Shown here in pieces: positions 1 through 8,718 of a stretch of DNA of 64,000 bases. The stretch spans positions 1-64,000 of the forward strand of contig JAFTIL010000010.1 in the NCBI GenBank assembly GCA_017456905.1, given 5' to 3'. A model generated the notes under the pieces. The model saw nothing but the letters and a program-made list of their open reading frames with translations, was not told where the DNA came from and did not search any database. This DNA comes from Clostridia bacterium. Its GTDB lineage: Bacteria; Bacillota; Clostridia; Oscillospirales; CAG-272. The translations under genes were made by a program, and so were the position numbers. Each line of letters starts with the position of its first letter. Positions within the stretch are counted from its first letter, which is position 1.

Positions 1-1322
1 CCGGTATGAAGGCATCCCAGGGTATCCTGACCGTTCGCGGCGGTATGACCTCTCACGCAGCCGTTGTTGCTCGTGGTATGGGTAAGTGCTGCGTTTCCGG
101 TTGCGGCGAGATCGCTATGGATGAAGAGAACAAGAAGTTCACTCTCGCAGGCAAGACCTACGTTGAGGGCGATTATATCTCCATCGACGGTTCCACCGGT
201 AAGATCTACGACGGTATCATCCCCACCGTTGACGCTGAGATCTCCGGTAACTTCGGCACCATCATGGGTTGGGCTGACGAGTTCCGTACTCTGAAGGTCC
301 GCACCAACGCCGACACTCCCACCGACGCAAAGAAGGCTCGCGAGCTGGGCGCTGAGGGTATCGGTCTCTGCCGTACCGAGCATATGTTCTTCGAGGCTGA
401 CAGAATCGCCGCTTTCCGCGAGATGATCTGCTCTGACACCGCCGAGGAGCGTGAGATTGCTCTGGCTAAGATCCTGCCTTACCAGCAGGGCGACTTCGAG
501 AAGCTGTACGAGGCTCTCGAGGGCACTCCCGTGTGCATCCGTTTCCTGGATCCTCCTCTCCATGAGTTCGTGCCCACCACCGAAGAAGAGATCGCTCTCC
601 TCGCTAAGACCCAGGGCAAGACCGTTGAGGATATCAAGACCATCATCCAGGGTCTCCACGAGTTCAACCCCATGATGGGACACCGTGGTTGCCGTCTGGC
701 TGTCACCTATCCCGAGATCGCTAAGATGCAGACCGCTGCCGTTATCCGCGCCGCCATCAACGTCCAGGGTAGACATCCCGAGTGGAAGGTCGTTCCTGAG
801 ATCATGATTCCTCTGGTAGGCGAGGTTAAGGAGCTGAAGTACGTTAAGTCCGTCGTGGTTGCTACCGCTGACGCAGAGATCGCTGCTGCCGGTGTTGAGC
901 TTGACTACGAAGTCGGTACCATGATCGAGATTCCTCGTGCATGCCTGACCGCTGACGAGATTGCTCAGAACGCTGACTTCTTCTGCTTCGGTACCAACGA
1001 CCTGACCCAGATGACCTTCGGCTTCTCCCGTGATGACGCAGGTAAGTTCCTGACCGCTTACTACGACACCAAGATCTTCGAGAACGATCCCTTCGCTCGT
1101 CTCGACCAGACCGGTGTTGGTAAGCTGATGAACATGGCTTGCAAGGAAGGCCGCGCTAACAACGCTAAGCTGCACATCGGTATCTGCGGTGAGCACGGTG
1201 GTGATCCCACATCCGTCGAGTTCTGCCACGAGCTGGGTCTGGACTACGTTTCCTGCTCTCCCTTCCGTGTGCCGATCGCTCGTCTGGCTGCTGCTCAGGC
1301 TGCTATCAAGGCTAAGAAGTAA
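1..1322 (+). CDS. ppdK: Pyruvate, phosphate dikinase, C-terminal part (cut by window edge)
   Basis: The frame is open to the left edge (first full codon at base 3), so this is the 3' half of a gene whose product is usually about 870-900 residues. It interconverts pyruvate, ATP and phosphate with PEP, AMP and pyrophosphate in anaerobic glycolysis/gluconeogenesis in the cytoplasm. The visible part opens with the swivelling phosphohistidine domain: GGMTSHAAVVARG, with the catalytic His encoded at about base 54. The PEP/pyruvate-binding TIM barrel follows, with FLDPPLHEF, GHRGCRL, a metal-binding segment GTMIEIPRA, FGTNDLTQM and the catalytic-Cys loop HIGICGEHGGDP near the end. The ATP-grasp nucleotide domain lies outside. 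Codon use is strongly biased (GCT, GGT, CGT, AAG), as in highly expressed genes here such as the PFOR at 24.8 kb. A stem-loop follows the stop. Confidence 0.96.
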   Translation, partial: GMKASQGILTVRGGMTSHAAVVARGMGKCCVSGCGEIAMDEENKKFTLAGKTYVEGDYISIDGSTGKIYDGIIPTVDAEISGNFGTIMGWADEFRTLKVRTNADTPTDAKKARELGAEGIGLCRTEHMFFEADRIAAFREMICSDTAEEREIALAKILPYQQGDFEKLYEALEGTPVCIRFLDPPLHEFVPTTEEEIALLAKTQGKTVEDIKTIIQGLHEFNPMMGHRGCRLAVTYPEIAKMQTAAVIRAAINVQGRHPEWKVVPEIMIPLVGEVKELKYVKSVVVATADAEIAAAGVELDYEVGTMIEIPRACLTADEIAQNADFFCFGTNDLTQMTFGFSRDDAGKFLTAYYDTKIFENDPFARLDQTGVGKLMNMACKEGRANNAKLHIGICGEHGGDPTSVEFCHELGLDYVSCSPFRVPIARLAAAQAAIKAKK

Positions 1323-1345
1323 TTCTAACCCTAATTTAAACCCAC

Positions 1346-1369
1346 GGGGAGCTTCTCCCAAAGCTCCCC
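1346..1369 (+). terminator. Stem-loop after ppdK
   Basis: Perfect 9-bp arms GGGGAGCTT and AAGCTCCCC with a 6-base loop, starting 24 bases after the ppdK stop. There is no strong T-run directly after it, so it may be a 3'-end stabiliser rather than a classical intrinsic terminator. Confidence 0.5.
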
Positions 1370-1454
1370 AACTTATAAGTCATTTGACGGACGGTGGAGG
1401 GTACAGATTTTCTGTGTCTTCTGCCGTTTTTTGATTGAAATGGGAGGTAATGCT

Positions 1455-1937
1455 GTGGTTAAAAAAAGGAAACTGCCTTTAGTCCTTTTTTTGTTGACGC
1501 TTATCTTGATCCTTTATTCTTGTTGTAAAACTATTTTTTGGACTGGATCCTATGAATTCAATCACACAACGGATGACTGGGCAGAGGTCAAGATAGAGAT
1601 CGTGCAAATTGATGGGTATATTGACGATACGCATTTCACAAATACCCCATACCAGGACTCCTATAACCAAGAAAAAATCATGGTAATCCGTGAAATTACA
1701 GATAAGGAATCCTTTATACAGGAGCTTCAATCGCTGACATCTTATCAACCTCTGGGGCAACCCATTGGATCCATTCACGGAAACGCTATTCGACTGATTT
1801 ATTCTGACGGCCAGATTGAAATCATTACACATTACGGCAGCGCCTTGATCAAGGAAAGTGAGATTTTGGTTTATACGAAAACCTTTGACAAGAACCAATT
1901 TCAGGCTTTTTGGCAAAAATGGGCTGCCGAGACCTGA
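1455..1937 (+). CDS. Hypothetical exported or membrane-anchored protein, 160 aa
   Basis: I do not recognise the family. I chose GTG at 1455 because GGGAGG lies 7 bases upstream; earlier in-frame starts have no ribosome site. The product begins MVKKRK followed by a hydrophobic stretch (about residues 7-22) ending LILYSCC, which reads as a lipoprotein-type signal with the modified Cys at 23 or 24, although the charge and length would also suit an uncleaved anchor. The rest (about 135 residues) is mixed alpha/beta, with a segment of alternating residues such as NAIRLIYSDGQIEIIT that looks like a beta sheet. The gene is AT-richer than ppdK and its end overlaps the upstream region of the next gene by no more than a few bases before that gene's ribosome site. 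Function unknown. Confidence 0.7.
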   Translation: MVKKRKLPLVLFLLTLILILYSCCKTIFWTGSYEFNHTTDDWAEVKIEIVQIDGYIDDTHFTNTPYQDSYNQEKIMVIREITDKESFIQELQSLTSYQPLGQPIGSIHGNAIRLIYSDGQIEIITHYGSALIKESEILVYTKTFDKNQFQAFWQKWAAET

Positions 1938-1963
1938 TCGAGCACAATGAAAGGAACTTCCCT

Positions 1964-2716
1964 ATGCTCCAAGACTTACATTCCCACACCTACTATTCCT
2001 TCTGCGGCAAGGATACTCCCGAGGCTATCGTGGAGGCCGCCATTGCGGGCGGACTGGAGCTGTTCGGTATTACCGACCACAACTACGGCATCGGCTATGC
2101 CCGCCACAGTGTCTTCTGCGCCACCGCCAACATGGGTCTGAACGAATACGAGCGCACCCTGCGCCGTTACTACGACCACATCAACTTAATCAGAGAAAAA
2201 TATGCCGACCGCATTAGGGTTATGCGGGGCATTGAAATATGCACGCTGAAAAGCGAACAGCACCCCAACTTCTCCCTGCCCGACGGCGCGGATATCTCCT
2301 TTTTCGATTACTGCCTCATTGAGAACGTGGACGCACGCACTTCCATGACCGGAGGCGATCTTTTCGCCTTCGCTAACCGATGCGGCTGTCCCATCGTGGG
2401 TGTGGCTCACACCGATCTGTTCGGTCACGCCAAACATCTGGGCATTGATCCCTTGGATTATTTCAAACGCATGGCCGACGAGAACATCTTTTGGGAGATG
2501 AACGTCAGCTACGACTCCATCCACGGCTACCGTGAACATGCTTATTTCCTGGAGTTTTTCAATAACCCCGAACAGCAGGAGATCATCCGCAAATCGGGTG
2601 TCCGTGTCAGCGTGGGCTTTGACGGCCATCGCGTGGAGGACTATCTCCCCGAGCGCGTCAAGGACTACTGCAACCGCTTGACCGAACTGGGTATCAAGAA
2701 ACCCTTTGAAAATTAA
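1964..2716 (+). CDS. PHP-domain metal-dependent phosphoesterase
   Basis: Start ATG 1964 is preceded by AAAGGAA at suitable distance; the frame extends further upstream but without a ribosome site and into the previous gene. The 250-residue product has the PHP (polymerase and histidinol phosphatase) signature: DLHSHTYYS at residues 4-12 (metal ligands), GITDHN around residue 35, a central GVAHTDLFGH and a C-terminal VGFDGHR. The family hydrolyses phosphomonoesters such as histidinol phosphate, or nucleotides, with a trinuclear metal site. No histidine biosynthesis genes are nearby, so the substrate cannot be assigned. It lies 9 bases upstream of the glycosidase-like lipoprotein gene and probably forms an operon with it. 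Confidence 0.85.
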   Translation: MLQDLHSHTYYSFCGKDTPEAIVEAAIAGGLELFGITDHNYGIGYARHSVFCATANMGLNEYERTLRRYYDHINLIREKYADRIRVMRGIEICTLKSEQHPNFSLPDGADISFFDYCLIENVDARTSMTGGDLFAFANRCGCPIVGVAHTDLFGHAKHLGIDPLDYFKRMADENIFWEMNVSYDSIHGYREHAYFLEFFNNPEQQEIIRKSGVRVSVGFDGHRVEDYLPERVKDYCNRLTELGIKKPFEN

Positions 2717-2725
2717 GAGGGCGCC

Positions 2726-4708
2726 ATGAGATTTATCAAATGTATACTGCTCTTACTCTGTTTCGCTATGATAACCCCCGCCTTTTCAGCCTGCACACCG
2801 CAAAAAACGCCGCCGGCCGACAGCGAAGCCGAGACTTCTGCCACCGTGGGTGAGACTGCCCCCGAAACAGATATCGAAATACCCACCGATACAAACCCCG
2901 TCACCGACGCTGTGACCGAATCCAACACAAGCGAGGAAAATCCCGTGCCCGTAGAACCCATCAGTATTAATGAACGGTATTTCATCTTCCGCATCTGGAA
3001 TTTTACCGAGCGCTCTCTCGATGCCTTTAAATCCACCGTGAACACCGCGGCCGCCGATGGCTTCAACGCCATCAAGGTACATATTCCCTGGTATCGCGCA
3101 GAGTCCACAGCAGGTGTATACGATTATGCCGTTTTTGACGACATGATCGACTACGTTGTAAAAGAAAAGGGCCTGAAAGTGGCGATCTCCTTGGATCTGA
3201 CCCGCCGCAAGGGCGACACGGTACTGTCTGAGGACGACATCATGCGTGATCCTTCCGGTAATCTTTGCATGGGCGGTTCTGAAACAGGCGACCGCTTGCA
3301 GATCTCCTTCAATTCCGAGAGCGCCGTCTCCAAGGCGGTGGCTTTCTACAAGAATGCCGTGGCGCATTATCACGAGCGTTATGGTGACAGCGTACTGTTT
3401 TATCTGCCTGCTTTTTCCCAGTACGCCGAAACCGAATACTGGTGCGCGGGAGAGTACGATTATTCCGACAATGCCGTAAATGCCTTCCACGCATATCTGA
3501 AAAAGGCTTACGGTACGGTAGACGCACTCAATACGGCTTTATCTGCAAATTACGGCTCCTTTGACGAAATAGATCCTCCCTCGGGCACGGCGGGCAACGC
3601 TTTGGGTCAGCTTTGGTATATGTTCCGCCACGAAAGTCTCAAAGCGGTCATCGATCAACTGGCACTTGCACAAAAGGAAGTGGCTCAAAACACCAAATTC
3701 GCCATTCAGGTGGGTTGCGTGTACGATACCGTCTCGATTTTGCGCGGAACCTTCGGCATTGCCGAGCTTGCAGAGCACGCCGACGTGGTTTGGATCGACG
3801 ACGGCCCCAAGATGAATCACCACTTCTCCATGGATTATATTCGCTCTGTTCTGCCCGCCACAGTAGAGCTGGCTCAGGAGATCGACGGCCCTTATCAGGC
3901 AGGCGCAACCACCGAGAATTATCTCTCTCAGGGTCTTGTCTGCTTCGAACGCGGTTGCACCTACGTCAGCGCGGCCAACTGGAACATGGACGAGCATTAC
4001 GAGGCTTACCGCTCCGTGTGGCAGGAGATCGCTGCCACTTGGCTGGGCGATAATCCTCCCGTCGTCATTCAGCCCAATGAAAACACCCCTACCCTTGAAA
4101 TTTCCCTCCTCGAGCTTTTCAGAAAGCGTAACGCCGATAAATTCATCGGTGAATATCTGCGGCTGACCCAAGACGAGTCCTTCGTGTATATCAAGATAGT
4201 TGACGATCTGACAAGCGCCCTGCCCGCAGAGGGCGCCGCAATCTATGCTTTCCCGGGCAGCTTTTCTTCCGAACAGGGTGTCGGGAACTGGTACTACAAG
4301 ACCCTCAAGCGAAACAAGCTTGTTGACATGATCTTCGATGCCGCGAATAACCGCTGGCAGGGCGACGGTGATTTCAACCTCATCATGAACGGCACCATGC
4401 ATCCCGACGCGGCAGATACCGCTTTGATTTTCAAGGCCCCCAAAGAGGGCGAGATCACTTGCGAATTCAGCTTAGCCTTGGCTTCGGGAGATGGTGATGG
4501 CGTGATCTTCTATATCCAACACAACGGCGAGAAGGTCAAGATCGGCGATGCCCGCAACGACGGTATCCTCGTGACTTACGATGCCCCCGCCGACGGCACC
4601 GTCACTCTGACCATAGCTGAGGGCGATGAGATCGCCTTTGTCATCAACAAAAACAGCACAACATCCTACGACTCCACCGCCGCATCGGTGATTATTGAGT
4701 ATAACTAA
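2726..4708 (+). CDS. Lipoprotein with TIM-barrel glycoside hydrolase-like domain
   Basis: 660 residues, with AAGAGGG before ATG. A signal peptide ends in a lipobox AFSAC (Cys 23), so the mature protein should be tethered outside the membrane. An acidic Thr/Pro/Glu-rich linker covers about residues 24-78. Residues of about 80-480 have the look of a (beta/alpha)8 glycosidase: an early strand leading to IKVHIPWYRAE, the helix region VYDYAVFDDMIDYV, the strand LKVAISLDLTRR, and a long helical subdomain with WYMFRHESLK. This arrangement recalls GH42/GH35-like beta-galactosidases, but I cannot confirm the catalytic Glu pair. About residues 520-660 form a beta-rich module (GEITCEFSLALASGDGDG) that could bind carbohydrate. 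With the PHP protein upstream and the isomerase-like protein downstream it suggests a sugar-use locus. Confidence 0.7.
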   Translation: MRFIKCILLLLCFAMITPAFSACTPQKTPPADSEAETSATVGETAPETDIEIPTDTNPVTDAVTESNTSEENPVPVEPISINERYFIFRIWNFTERSLDAFKSTVNTAAADGFNAIKVHIPWYRAESTAGVYDYAVFDDMIDYVVKEKGLKVAISLDLTRRKGDTVLSEDDIMRDPSGNLCMGGSETGDRLQISFNSESAVSKAVAFYKNAVAHYHERYGDSVLFYLPAFSQYAETEYWCAGEYDYSDNAVNAFHAYLKKAYGTVDALNTALSANYGSFDEIDPPSGTAGNALGQLWYMFRHESLKAVIDQLALAQKEVAQNTKFAIQVGCVYDTVSILRGTFGIAELAEHADVVWIDDGPKMNHHFSMDYIRSVLPATVELAQEIDGPYQAGATTENYLSQGLVCFERGCTYVSAANWNMDEHYEAYRSVWQEIAATWLGDNPPVVIQPNENTPTLEISLLELFRKRNADKFIGEYLRLTQDESFVYIKIVDDLTSALPAEGAAIYAFPGSFSSEQGVGNWYYKTLKRNKLVDMIFDAANNRWQGDGDFNLIMNGTMHPDAADTALIFKAPKEGEITCEFSLALASGDGDGVIFYIQHNGEKVKIGDARNDGILVTYDAPADGTVTLTIAEGDEIAFVINKNSTTSYDSTAASVIIEYN

Positions 4709-4711
4709 ATA

Positions 4712-4868
4712 TCGTGGGGCCCCATGGGGGGCGGCTGACACCCTTTTCGGTGTCCCTTTGCTTCCCCCGATCTTATACCCGAATTTTTTACTGCCGGGTA
4801 ATACGATTTTATTTTTAAAAGTTTTTGGAGGTCAAGGAACCTTTTTTCAAAAAGGTTCCTTGCGTACT
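4712..4868 (-). repeat. Composite palindromic repeat, copy 1 (reverse orientation)
   Basis: This fills the gap between two genes. Read on the minus strand it has the inverted-repeat hairpin (module A) at 4833-4862, arms of 13 bases around TTCA, then the sequence CTCCAAAAAC-TTTTAAAAATAAAA typical of the spacer, then a degenerate module B (4713-4809) containing the CCCCATGGGG core. The order is the same as in copies at 7227, 31810 and 54527, but inverted. It may also end transcription from the upstream gene. Confidence 0.7.
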
Positions 4869-4894
4869 CCTAAAAAATAAAAAGGAGAAACACT

Positions 4895-5623
4895 ATGGCA
4901 ATCGAATACGGACTTCAACTTTTCAGTGTAAGAGACATCACCGACAAGGATCTTGAGGGCGCGCTCAAGGCAGTCGCCGAAATGGGCTACAAGTACGTGG
5001 AATACGCGGGCTTTTTCGGTCACTCTGCCGAGCAGGTGAAAGAGTGGCAGGACAAGTACGGTCTCAAGTGCAGCGGCACTCACTCAGGCTGGGTAGAACT
5101 ACTCCCAGAGAACATCGAGGCCACCATCGCCTACCACAAGACCATTGGCAATCCCAACTACATCATCCCCGGTGCCGATCTCTCCACCCTGGACAAGATC
5201 ATCGACTTCTGTGCCGTCATGAACAAAGCACAGTTGCGTCTGGCAGAGGAAGGCATCTCTCTTGGCTACCATAATCACAGCCACGAGTTCGTGGTGATGC
5301 CCTGGGGCTCCACCATCCACTCTGAGCTGGAAAAGCGCGGTACCTTTGATTTTGAGATCGACACCTTCTGGGCATTCAACGCGGGCATTGACCCCGTGGA
5401 AACTTTGAAGCGCCTGTCCGGCCGCGTCAAGGTTATCCACCTGAAGGACGGCTTCAAGGGCGGCGCAGGCAAGTCTCTCGGCCAAGGCGAGGCTCCCGTG
5501 CTGAAGGTGCGTGAGTACGCCATCAAGAACGACATCCGCATGGTCGTCGAGAGCGAGGGTCTGGATCCCACGGGCCTCGAAGAAGTCAAGCGCTGTATTG
5601 ACTTCTTGAAGGCACAGGAGTGA
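4895..5623 (+). CDS. Sugar phosphate isomerase/epimerase family protein (xylose isomerase-like TIM barrel)
   Basis: 242 residues, with AAAAGGAG 9 bases before the ATG. Family features are an N-terminal YGLQLFSVRD, SGTHSGW, GYHNHSHEF, FEIDTFW, KVIHLKDG and a final VVESEG. These carry the Glu/Asp/His residues that bind the divalent metal in IolE/hydroxypyruvate isomerase-like AP-endonuclease-2 fold proteins. The substrate cannot be deduced: members include inosose dehydratases, D-tagatose epimerases and 3-dehydroshikimate dehydratases. Size and sequence resemble the short single-domain isomerases often found beside glycosidases and Gfo/Idh oxidoreductases. It is separated from the upstream lipoprotein gene by a composite repeat, so it may be a separate transcription unit. 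Confidence 0.85.
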   Translation: MAIEYGLQLFSVRDITDKDLEGALKAVAEMGYKYVEYAGFFGHSAEQVKEWQDKYGLKCSGTHSGWVELLPENIEATIAYHKTIGNPNYIIPGADLSTLDKIIDFCAVMNKAQLRLAEEGISLGYHNHSHEFVVMPWGSTIHSELEKRGTFDFEIDTFWAFNAGIDPVETLKRLSGRVKVIHLKDGFKGGAGKSLGQGEAPVLKVREYAIKNDIRMVVESEGLDPTGLEEVKRCIDFLKAQE

Positions 5624-5630
5624 AGTTTTC

Positions 5631-5745
5631 GGGGGAAACTTCTTGAAAGAAGTTTCCCCCGTACCCCGTACCCCCTTTAAGAACTTTCAGAATAAATCAT
5701 ATTCGCCAAGAGATCGAATACCCAAAATAAAACTTGATCCGTCGA
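5631..5745 (+). repeat. Composite palindromic repeat, copy 2 (module A plus degenerate B)
   Basis: Module A hairpin at 5631-5660: arms GGGGGAAACTTCTT and AAGAAGTTTCCCCC around GA, followed by GTACCCC twice in tandem, the spacer with AAGAACTTTCAGAATAAA and then a decayed module B (ATCATATTCGCC... ATCGAATACCC). The palindromic core of B is missing here. Confidence 0.6.
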
Positions 5746-5841
5746 AGGATCTCACATCATTTGAGATCTCTCCAAATGTTTTAACGTGGTTAAAGCCTTT
5801 GAAGAGATCTTAAACCCAAATACATACGCAAAGGAACTGCC

Positions 5842-7206
5842 ATGCCATTGGATCAAACCATCATCAACACATACACAAGCATTCTCCGCGAAGAGCTTGT
5901 CCCCGCCATGGGCTGCACCGAGCCCATCGCCATCGCCTATGCCGCCGCCATCCTTCGTCACGCTTTGGGAGAGCAACCCGAAAAGCTGAACGTATCCCTC
6001 AGCGGCAATATCATCAAGAACGTAAAGTCTGTCATCGTTCCTGCCACGGGTGGTATGCACGGCATTGCCGCGGCTGTGGCGGCGGGTATCATTTCGGGCA
6101 GACCCGATAAAAAATTAGAAGTGCTTGGCTGTCTCACCCCCGAGGACCGTCCCCGTATTGCCGAATACGTGAACAAGACCCCCATGCAGCTCAGCGAATT
6201 GGATACGCCTCATCCCTTTGAAGTCATTTTGGAAGGCTTTTGCGGAGAGGATACCGCCTCGGTACATTTGGTGCGCCGTCATACTAATATCGCAGCGGTG
6301 ACCAAAAACGGACAAGATATCACGGCTGACTATACCGCAGAGAACACGGCGGCAGGTGCATCCGTCCTGCCTCGCGACATTGGCGATGACGATGATTGTC
6401 AACACGCCGCCGCCCGCGAGCTTTTGACTGTTGAAAACATTGTCAAATTTGCCGACGAGGTGGATCTCGGCGAGCTTCGCCCCCTCCTCACTCGCCAAAT
6501 GGACATGAATATGGCCATTGCCGAGGAAGGCATACAAAACGAATGGGGTGCCGCCATCGGTCGGTTACTCTACGGTTCTTACGTGGTTGACCGCGAAAAT
6601 CCGGGAGACGCGGCGCTCGATCCAATCAGTCTTCGAAACAAGGCGCGGGCTTATGCCGCCGCAGGATCGGATGCCCGTATGAGCGGTTGCGAGCTGCCCG
6701 TGTGCATCCTGTCGGGAAGCGGCAACCAGGGCATTACGTCCTCTGTTCCCGTCATCATTTACGGCCGCGCCATGAAGCTGGACGAGGATACCATCCTGCG
6801 GGGTCTCTTGGTTTCCTCTCTCATCACCATCCATCAAAAGACGGGCATCGGCTGTCTCTCCGCCTACTGTGGCGCCATCAGTGCAGGTTGCGGATGCGGT
6901 GCGGGTATTTGTTATCTGCAGGGCGGCCGCTACTACGAGATCGCCCACACCCTGGTCAACGCTATCGCCATTCTGTCCGGCACCATTTGTGACGGTGCCA
7001 AGCCCTCCTGTGCCGCCAAGATCGCCATGGCGGTGGAAGCGGGCATCATGGGCTACGAGATGATGAAATCAGGCCACCAGTTCTATGGTGGTGACGGCAT
7101 TGTGACAAAGGGCGTGGAAAACACCATCCGCAACGTGGGCCGCCTGGCCCGCGACGGCATGAGCGGCACCGATCGCGAAATCATACGCATTATGTTGGGG
7201 GAATAA
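5842..7206 (+). CDS. cyuA: L-cysteine desulfidase / UPF0597 (YhaM) family protein
   Basis: 454 residues; AAAGGAA precedes the ATG. The family, related to the alpha chain of iron-sulfur L-serine dehydratases, breaks L-cysteine into sulfide, ammonia and pyruvate in the cytoplasm. Diagnostic segments are VPAMGCTEPIAIAYAAA near residue 20, SGNIIKNVKSV, VPATGGMHGIAAA, ILSGSGNQGITSSVPV near residue 295, then a Cys-rich stretch GIGCLSAYCGAISAGCGCG and GTICDGAKPSCAAK. These cysteines are expected to hold the oxygen-labile [4Fe-4S] cluster. Length fits the family. No cysteine transporter or CyuR-type regulator is adjacent; the gene stands between two repeat copies. Confidence 0.92.
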   Translation: MPLDQTIINTYTSILREELVPAMGCTEPIAIAYAAAILRHALGEQPEKLNVSLSGNIIKNVKSVIVPATGGMHGIAAAVAAGIISGRPDKKLEVLGCLTPEDRPRIAEYVNKTPMQLSELDTPHPFEVILEGFCGEDTASVHLVRRHTNIAAVTKNGQDITADYTAENTAAGASVLPRDIGDDDDCQHAAARELLTVENIVKFADEVDLGELRPLLTRQMDMNMAIAEEGIQNEWGAAIGRLLYGSYVVDRENPGDAALDPISLRNKARAYAAAGSDARMSGCELPVCILSGSGNQGITSSVPVIIYGRAMKLDEDTILRGLLVSSLITIHQKTGIGCLSAYCGAISAGCGCGAGICYLQGGRYYEIAHTLVNAIAILSGTICDGAKPSCAAKIAMAVEAGIMGYEMMKSGHQFYGGDGIVTKGVENTIRNVGRLARDGMSGTDREIIRIMLGE

Positions 7207-7226
7207 AAAGAAACGCGAGGGGAACG

Positions 7227-7354
7227 CGAGGGGAACTTTTAAAAAAGTTCCCCTCGACCCCCTCAAAACTTTCAAAAATAAAGATTTGAGGAAAAAATCA
7301 TACAGCGGGAAGTATTTCGATACCCCCATGGGGCCCTTGCCCCATTTATATGAT
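7227..7354 (+). repeat. Composite palindromic repeat, copy 3 (modules A and B)
   Basis: Module A hairpin at 7227-7256 (arms CGAGGGGAACTTTT and AAAAGTTCCCCTCG), then a spacer with AACTTTCAAAAATAAAG, then module B at 7297-7354, bounded by ATCATA and TATGAT and carrying CCCCCATGGGG in its centre. A short direct duplication (CGCGAGGGGAA twice) precedes it at 7215-7235. Confidence 0.75.
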
Positions 7355-7387
7355 GCTTCCCCCGCGACAAAATGAACACAACAAAAA

Positions 7388-7413
7388 ATCCCCCGACAAA
7401 ATCGTCGGGGGAT
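7388..7413 (-). terminator. Intrinsic terminator of the Thr/Pro-linker lipoprotein gene
   Basis: Arms ATCCCCCGAC and GTCGGGGGAT around a 6-base loop, followed on the minus strand by a run of six Ts. It lies 14 bases after the stop codon of the minus-strand gene. Confidence 0.85.
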
Positions 7414-7427
7414 AAATTTTTCACAAA

Positions 7428-8588
7428 TCAGCCTGCTGCTGCGGCAGCATCAGCCTCTTCGCGGGTCCAGGAACGGAACTCGCCTGCGGTGTACTCTTTG
7501 TTGTCGTCGGTCCAGTCGAAATAGCTTACGCTGGAGAAGGTGTTACCCTGCTCTATGCAGTAATCAATGTTATCTGCCCAGTTGGCAGCGTTGTAGAACA
7601 CGGACACGAACTTACGGGGCATATCCACGGTGTAAGAGTCGGACATGCAGTAAGAGAAGGTGAACTCAGCGTTGGAAACAGAGCAATCCTCGAAGCAGTA
7701 CTCGTCAACAGTCTGACTGGCGTAACCGATGAAGCCTGCCATATTATGGAAGCCGGAGAGCTTAATGCCATCCACGTGGCAGTTATAGAAATCAGCAGAA
7801 GAGCCTGCGGCCATGATATGACCGATGAAGCCTGCGGAACGGAAGCTGATGGGATGACCGCCGTTTTCGCGATCCTGGTTGGCGTAATCCATCCAACCGT
7901 CCACGGTGAAGTTCTTGACGTTGACATTCTCGAAGGACATAGTGCCGCCGGTAACGCAACCAATCAGACAACCGATAGCGCGCTCATAAGCGGTGACCTT
8001 ACAGTTGTCAAAGGTGATGTCCTCAAAGTAAATGTCACCACGGGCAACACCTACAAAGCCTGCGCCAATCTGGTCAGCGAGAGTACCCTGCTCGGGCTCG
8101 TGAACGATCTCCATATTGGAGATGGTGTGACCGTTGCCGTCAAAGGTGGTGTAATCGAAAGCGTAACCGTCCAGAGGAACCCAGGTGTAACCGGTCAGGT
8201 CGATATCATCGGTAAGAACGATAGTCATATCAAAGTAGACCTCGCCGTCCTCGTTGACAGCCTTGTTGAAGTTCATGAGGTCCTCGGCGGAGTTGATGAC
8301 GACGTAATACTCAGGGTCGTAGTCGCCGTTATCGCCGGAACCGTCGGTGGTACCGTCCTCGGTACCGTCTTCATCGGGATCAGTCACTTCCTCAGTAGGA
8401 GCCTCAGTGGGGGTCTCGGTGGGTGCTTCGGTAGCATCATCAGCAGGCGCCTGGGTAGGAGCCTCGGTCTTGGCGGAGGTGTTTGCTTCGGTCTCATTGG
8501 TCTTGCCACTGTTATCACAAGCAGCGAAGATCAGCGCACAGGACAGCAGAACTGCCAGGCACAGCGTGAGAGATAAAAATTTTTTCAT
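7428..8588 (-). CDS. Secreted lipoprotein with Thr/Pro-rich linker and GLUG-like repeats
   Basis: 386 residues; GAAAGGAA precedes the ATG on the minus strand. A signal peptide ends in lipobox IFAAC (Cys 24). Residues 25-95 are an acidic Thr/Pro linker with recurring TEAPT. From about residue 100 the protein has short beta repeats of the GLUG/parallel-helix kind: INSAEDLMNFNKAVN, TIVLTDDIDLTG, FDGNGHTISNM, GFVGVARG, DITFDNCKVTA, CLIGCVTGG. Proteins built this way in gut bacteria are surface displayed, often adhesins or carbohydrate-related, but no enzymatic motif is visible and I assign no function. A minus-strand promoter lies at 8625-8653. It diverges from the zinc operon, and a zinc-type operator lies in the shared upstream region. 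Confidence 0.75.
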   Translation of the reverse strand: MKKFLSLTLCLAVLLSCALIFAACDNSGKTNETEANTSAKTEAPTQAPADDATEAPTETPTEAPTEEVTDPDEDGTEDGTTDGSGDNGDYDPEYYVVINSAEDLMNFNKAVNEDGEVYFDMTIVLTDDIDLTGYTWVPLDGYAFDYTTFDGNGHTISNMEIVHEPEQGTLADQIGAGFVGVARGDIYFEDITFDNCKVTAYERAIGCLIGCVTGGTMSFENVNVKNFTVDGWMDYANQDRENGGHPISFRSAGFIGHIMAAGSSADFYNCHVDGIKLSGFHNMAGFIGYASQTVDEYCFEDCSVSNAEFTFSYCMSDSYTVDMPRKFVSVFYNAANWADNIDYCIEQGNTFSSVSYFDWTDDNKEYTAGEFRSWTREEADAAAAAG

Positions 8589-8624
8589 GATTCTTTCCTT
8601 TCTAAGGTATTTTGATACACCATT

Positions 8625-8653
8625 ATTTTACTCTATTTTCAGCAAATTGTCAA
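8625..8653 (-). promoter_or_regulatory. Promoter of the Thr/Pro-linker lipoprotein gene
   Basis: On the minus strand TTGACA (8648-8653), 17 bases, TAAAAT (8625-8630), about 40 bases before the start codon. The -35 box belongs to a 21-base tandem duplication (8646-8666 and 8667-8687, one mismatch), so a second TTGACA lies 21 bases further upstream. Confidence 0.65.
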
Positions 8654-8687
8654 GGTGTTTTTAATAATTGTCAAGATGTTTTTAATA
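8646..8687. repeat. 21-bp tandem duplication containing a -35 box
   Basis: Two adjacent copies of a 21-base unit differing at one position (ATTGTCAAGG/AATGTTTTTAATA type). Each contributes TTGACA on the minus strand. Confidence 0.8.
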
Positions 8688-8694
8688 AAATGTA

Positions 8695-8715
8695 ATTTGA
8701 GAATGGTTCTCAAAT
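8695..8715. promoter_or_regulatory. Fur-family (probably Zur) operator
   Basis: Perfect inverted repeat, arms ATTTGAGAA and TTCTCAAAT around TGG. Size and AT-rich palindromic form fit binding sites of Fur-family repressors. It lies just upstream of the -35 box of the zur-znuACB promoter, so the operon is probably autoregulated by zinc. The site also lies in the upstream region of the divergent lipoprotein gene. Confidence 0.75.
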
Positions 8716-8718
8716 GTA

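Noticed and set aside
1..1322. Truncated ppdK pseudogene
   Set aside because: The frame is open to the window edge and begins inside the phosphohistidine domain, so the cut is the window boundary.
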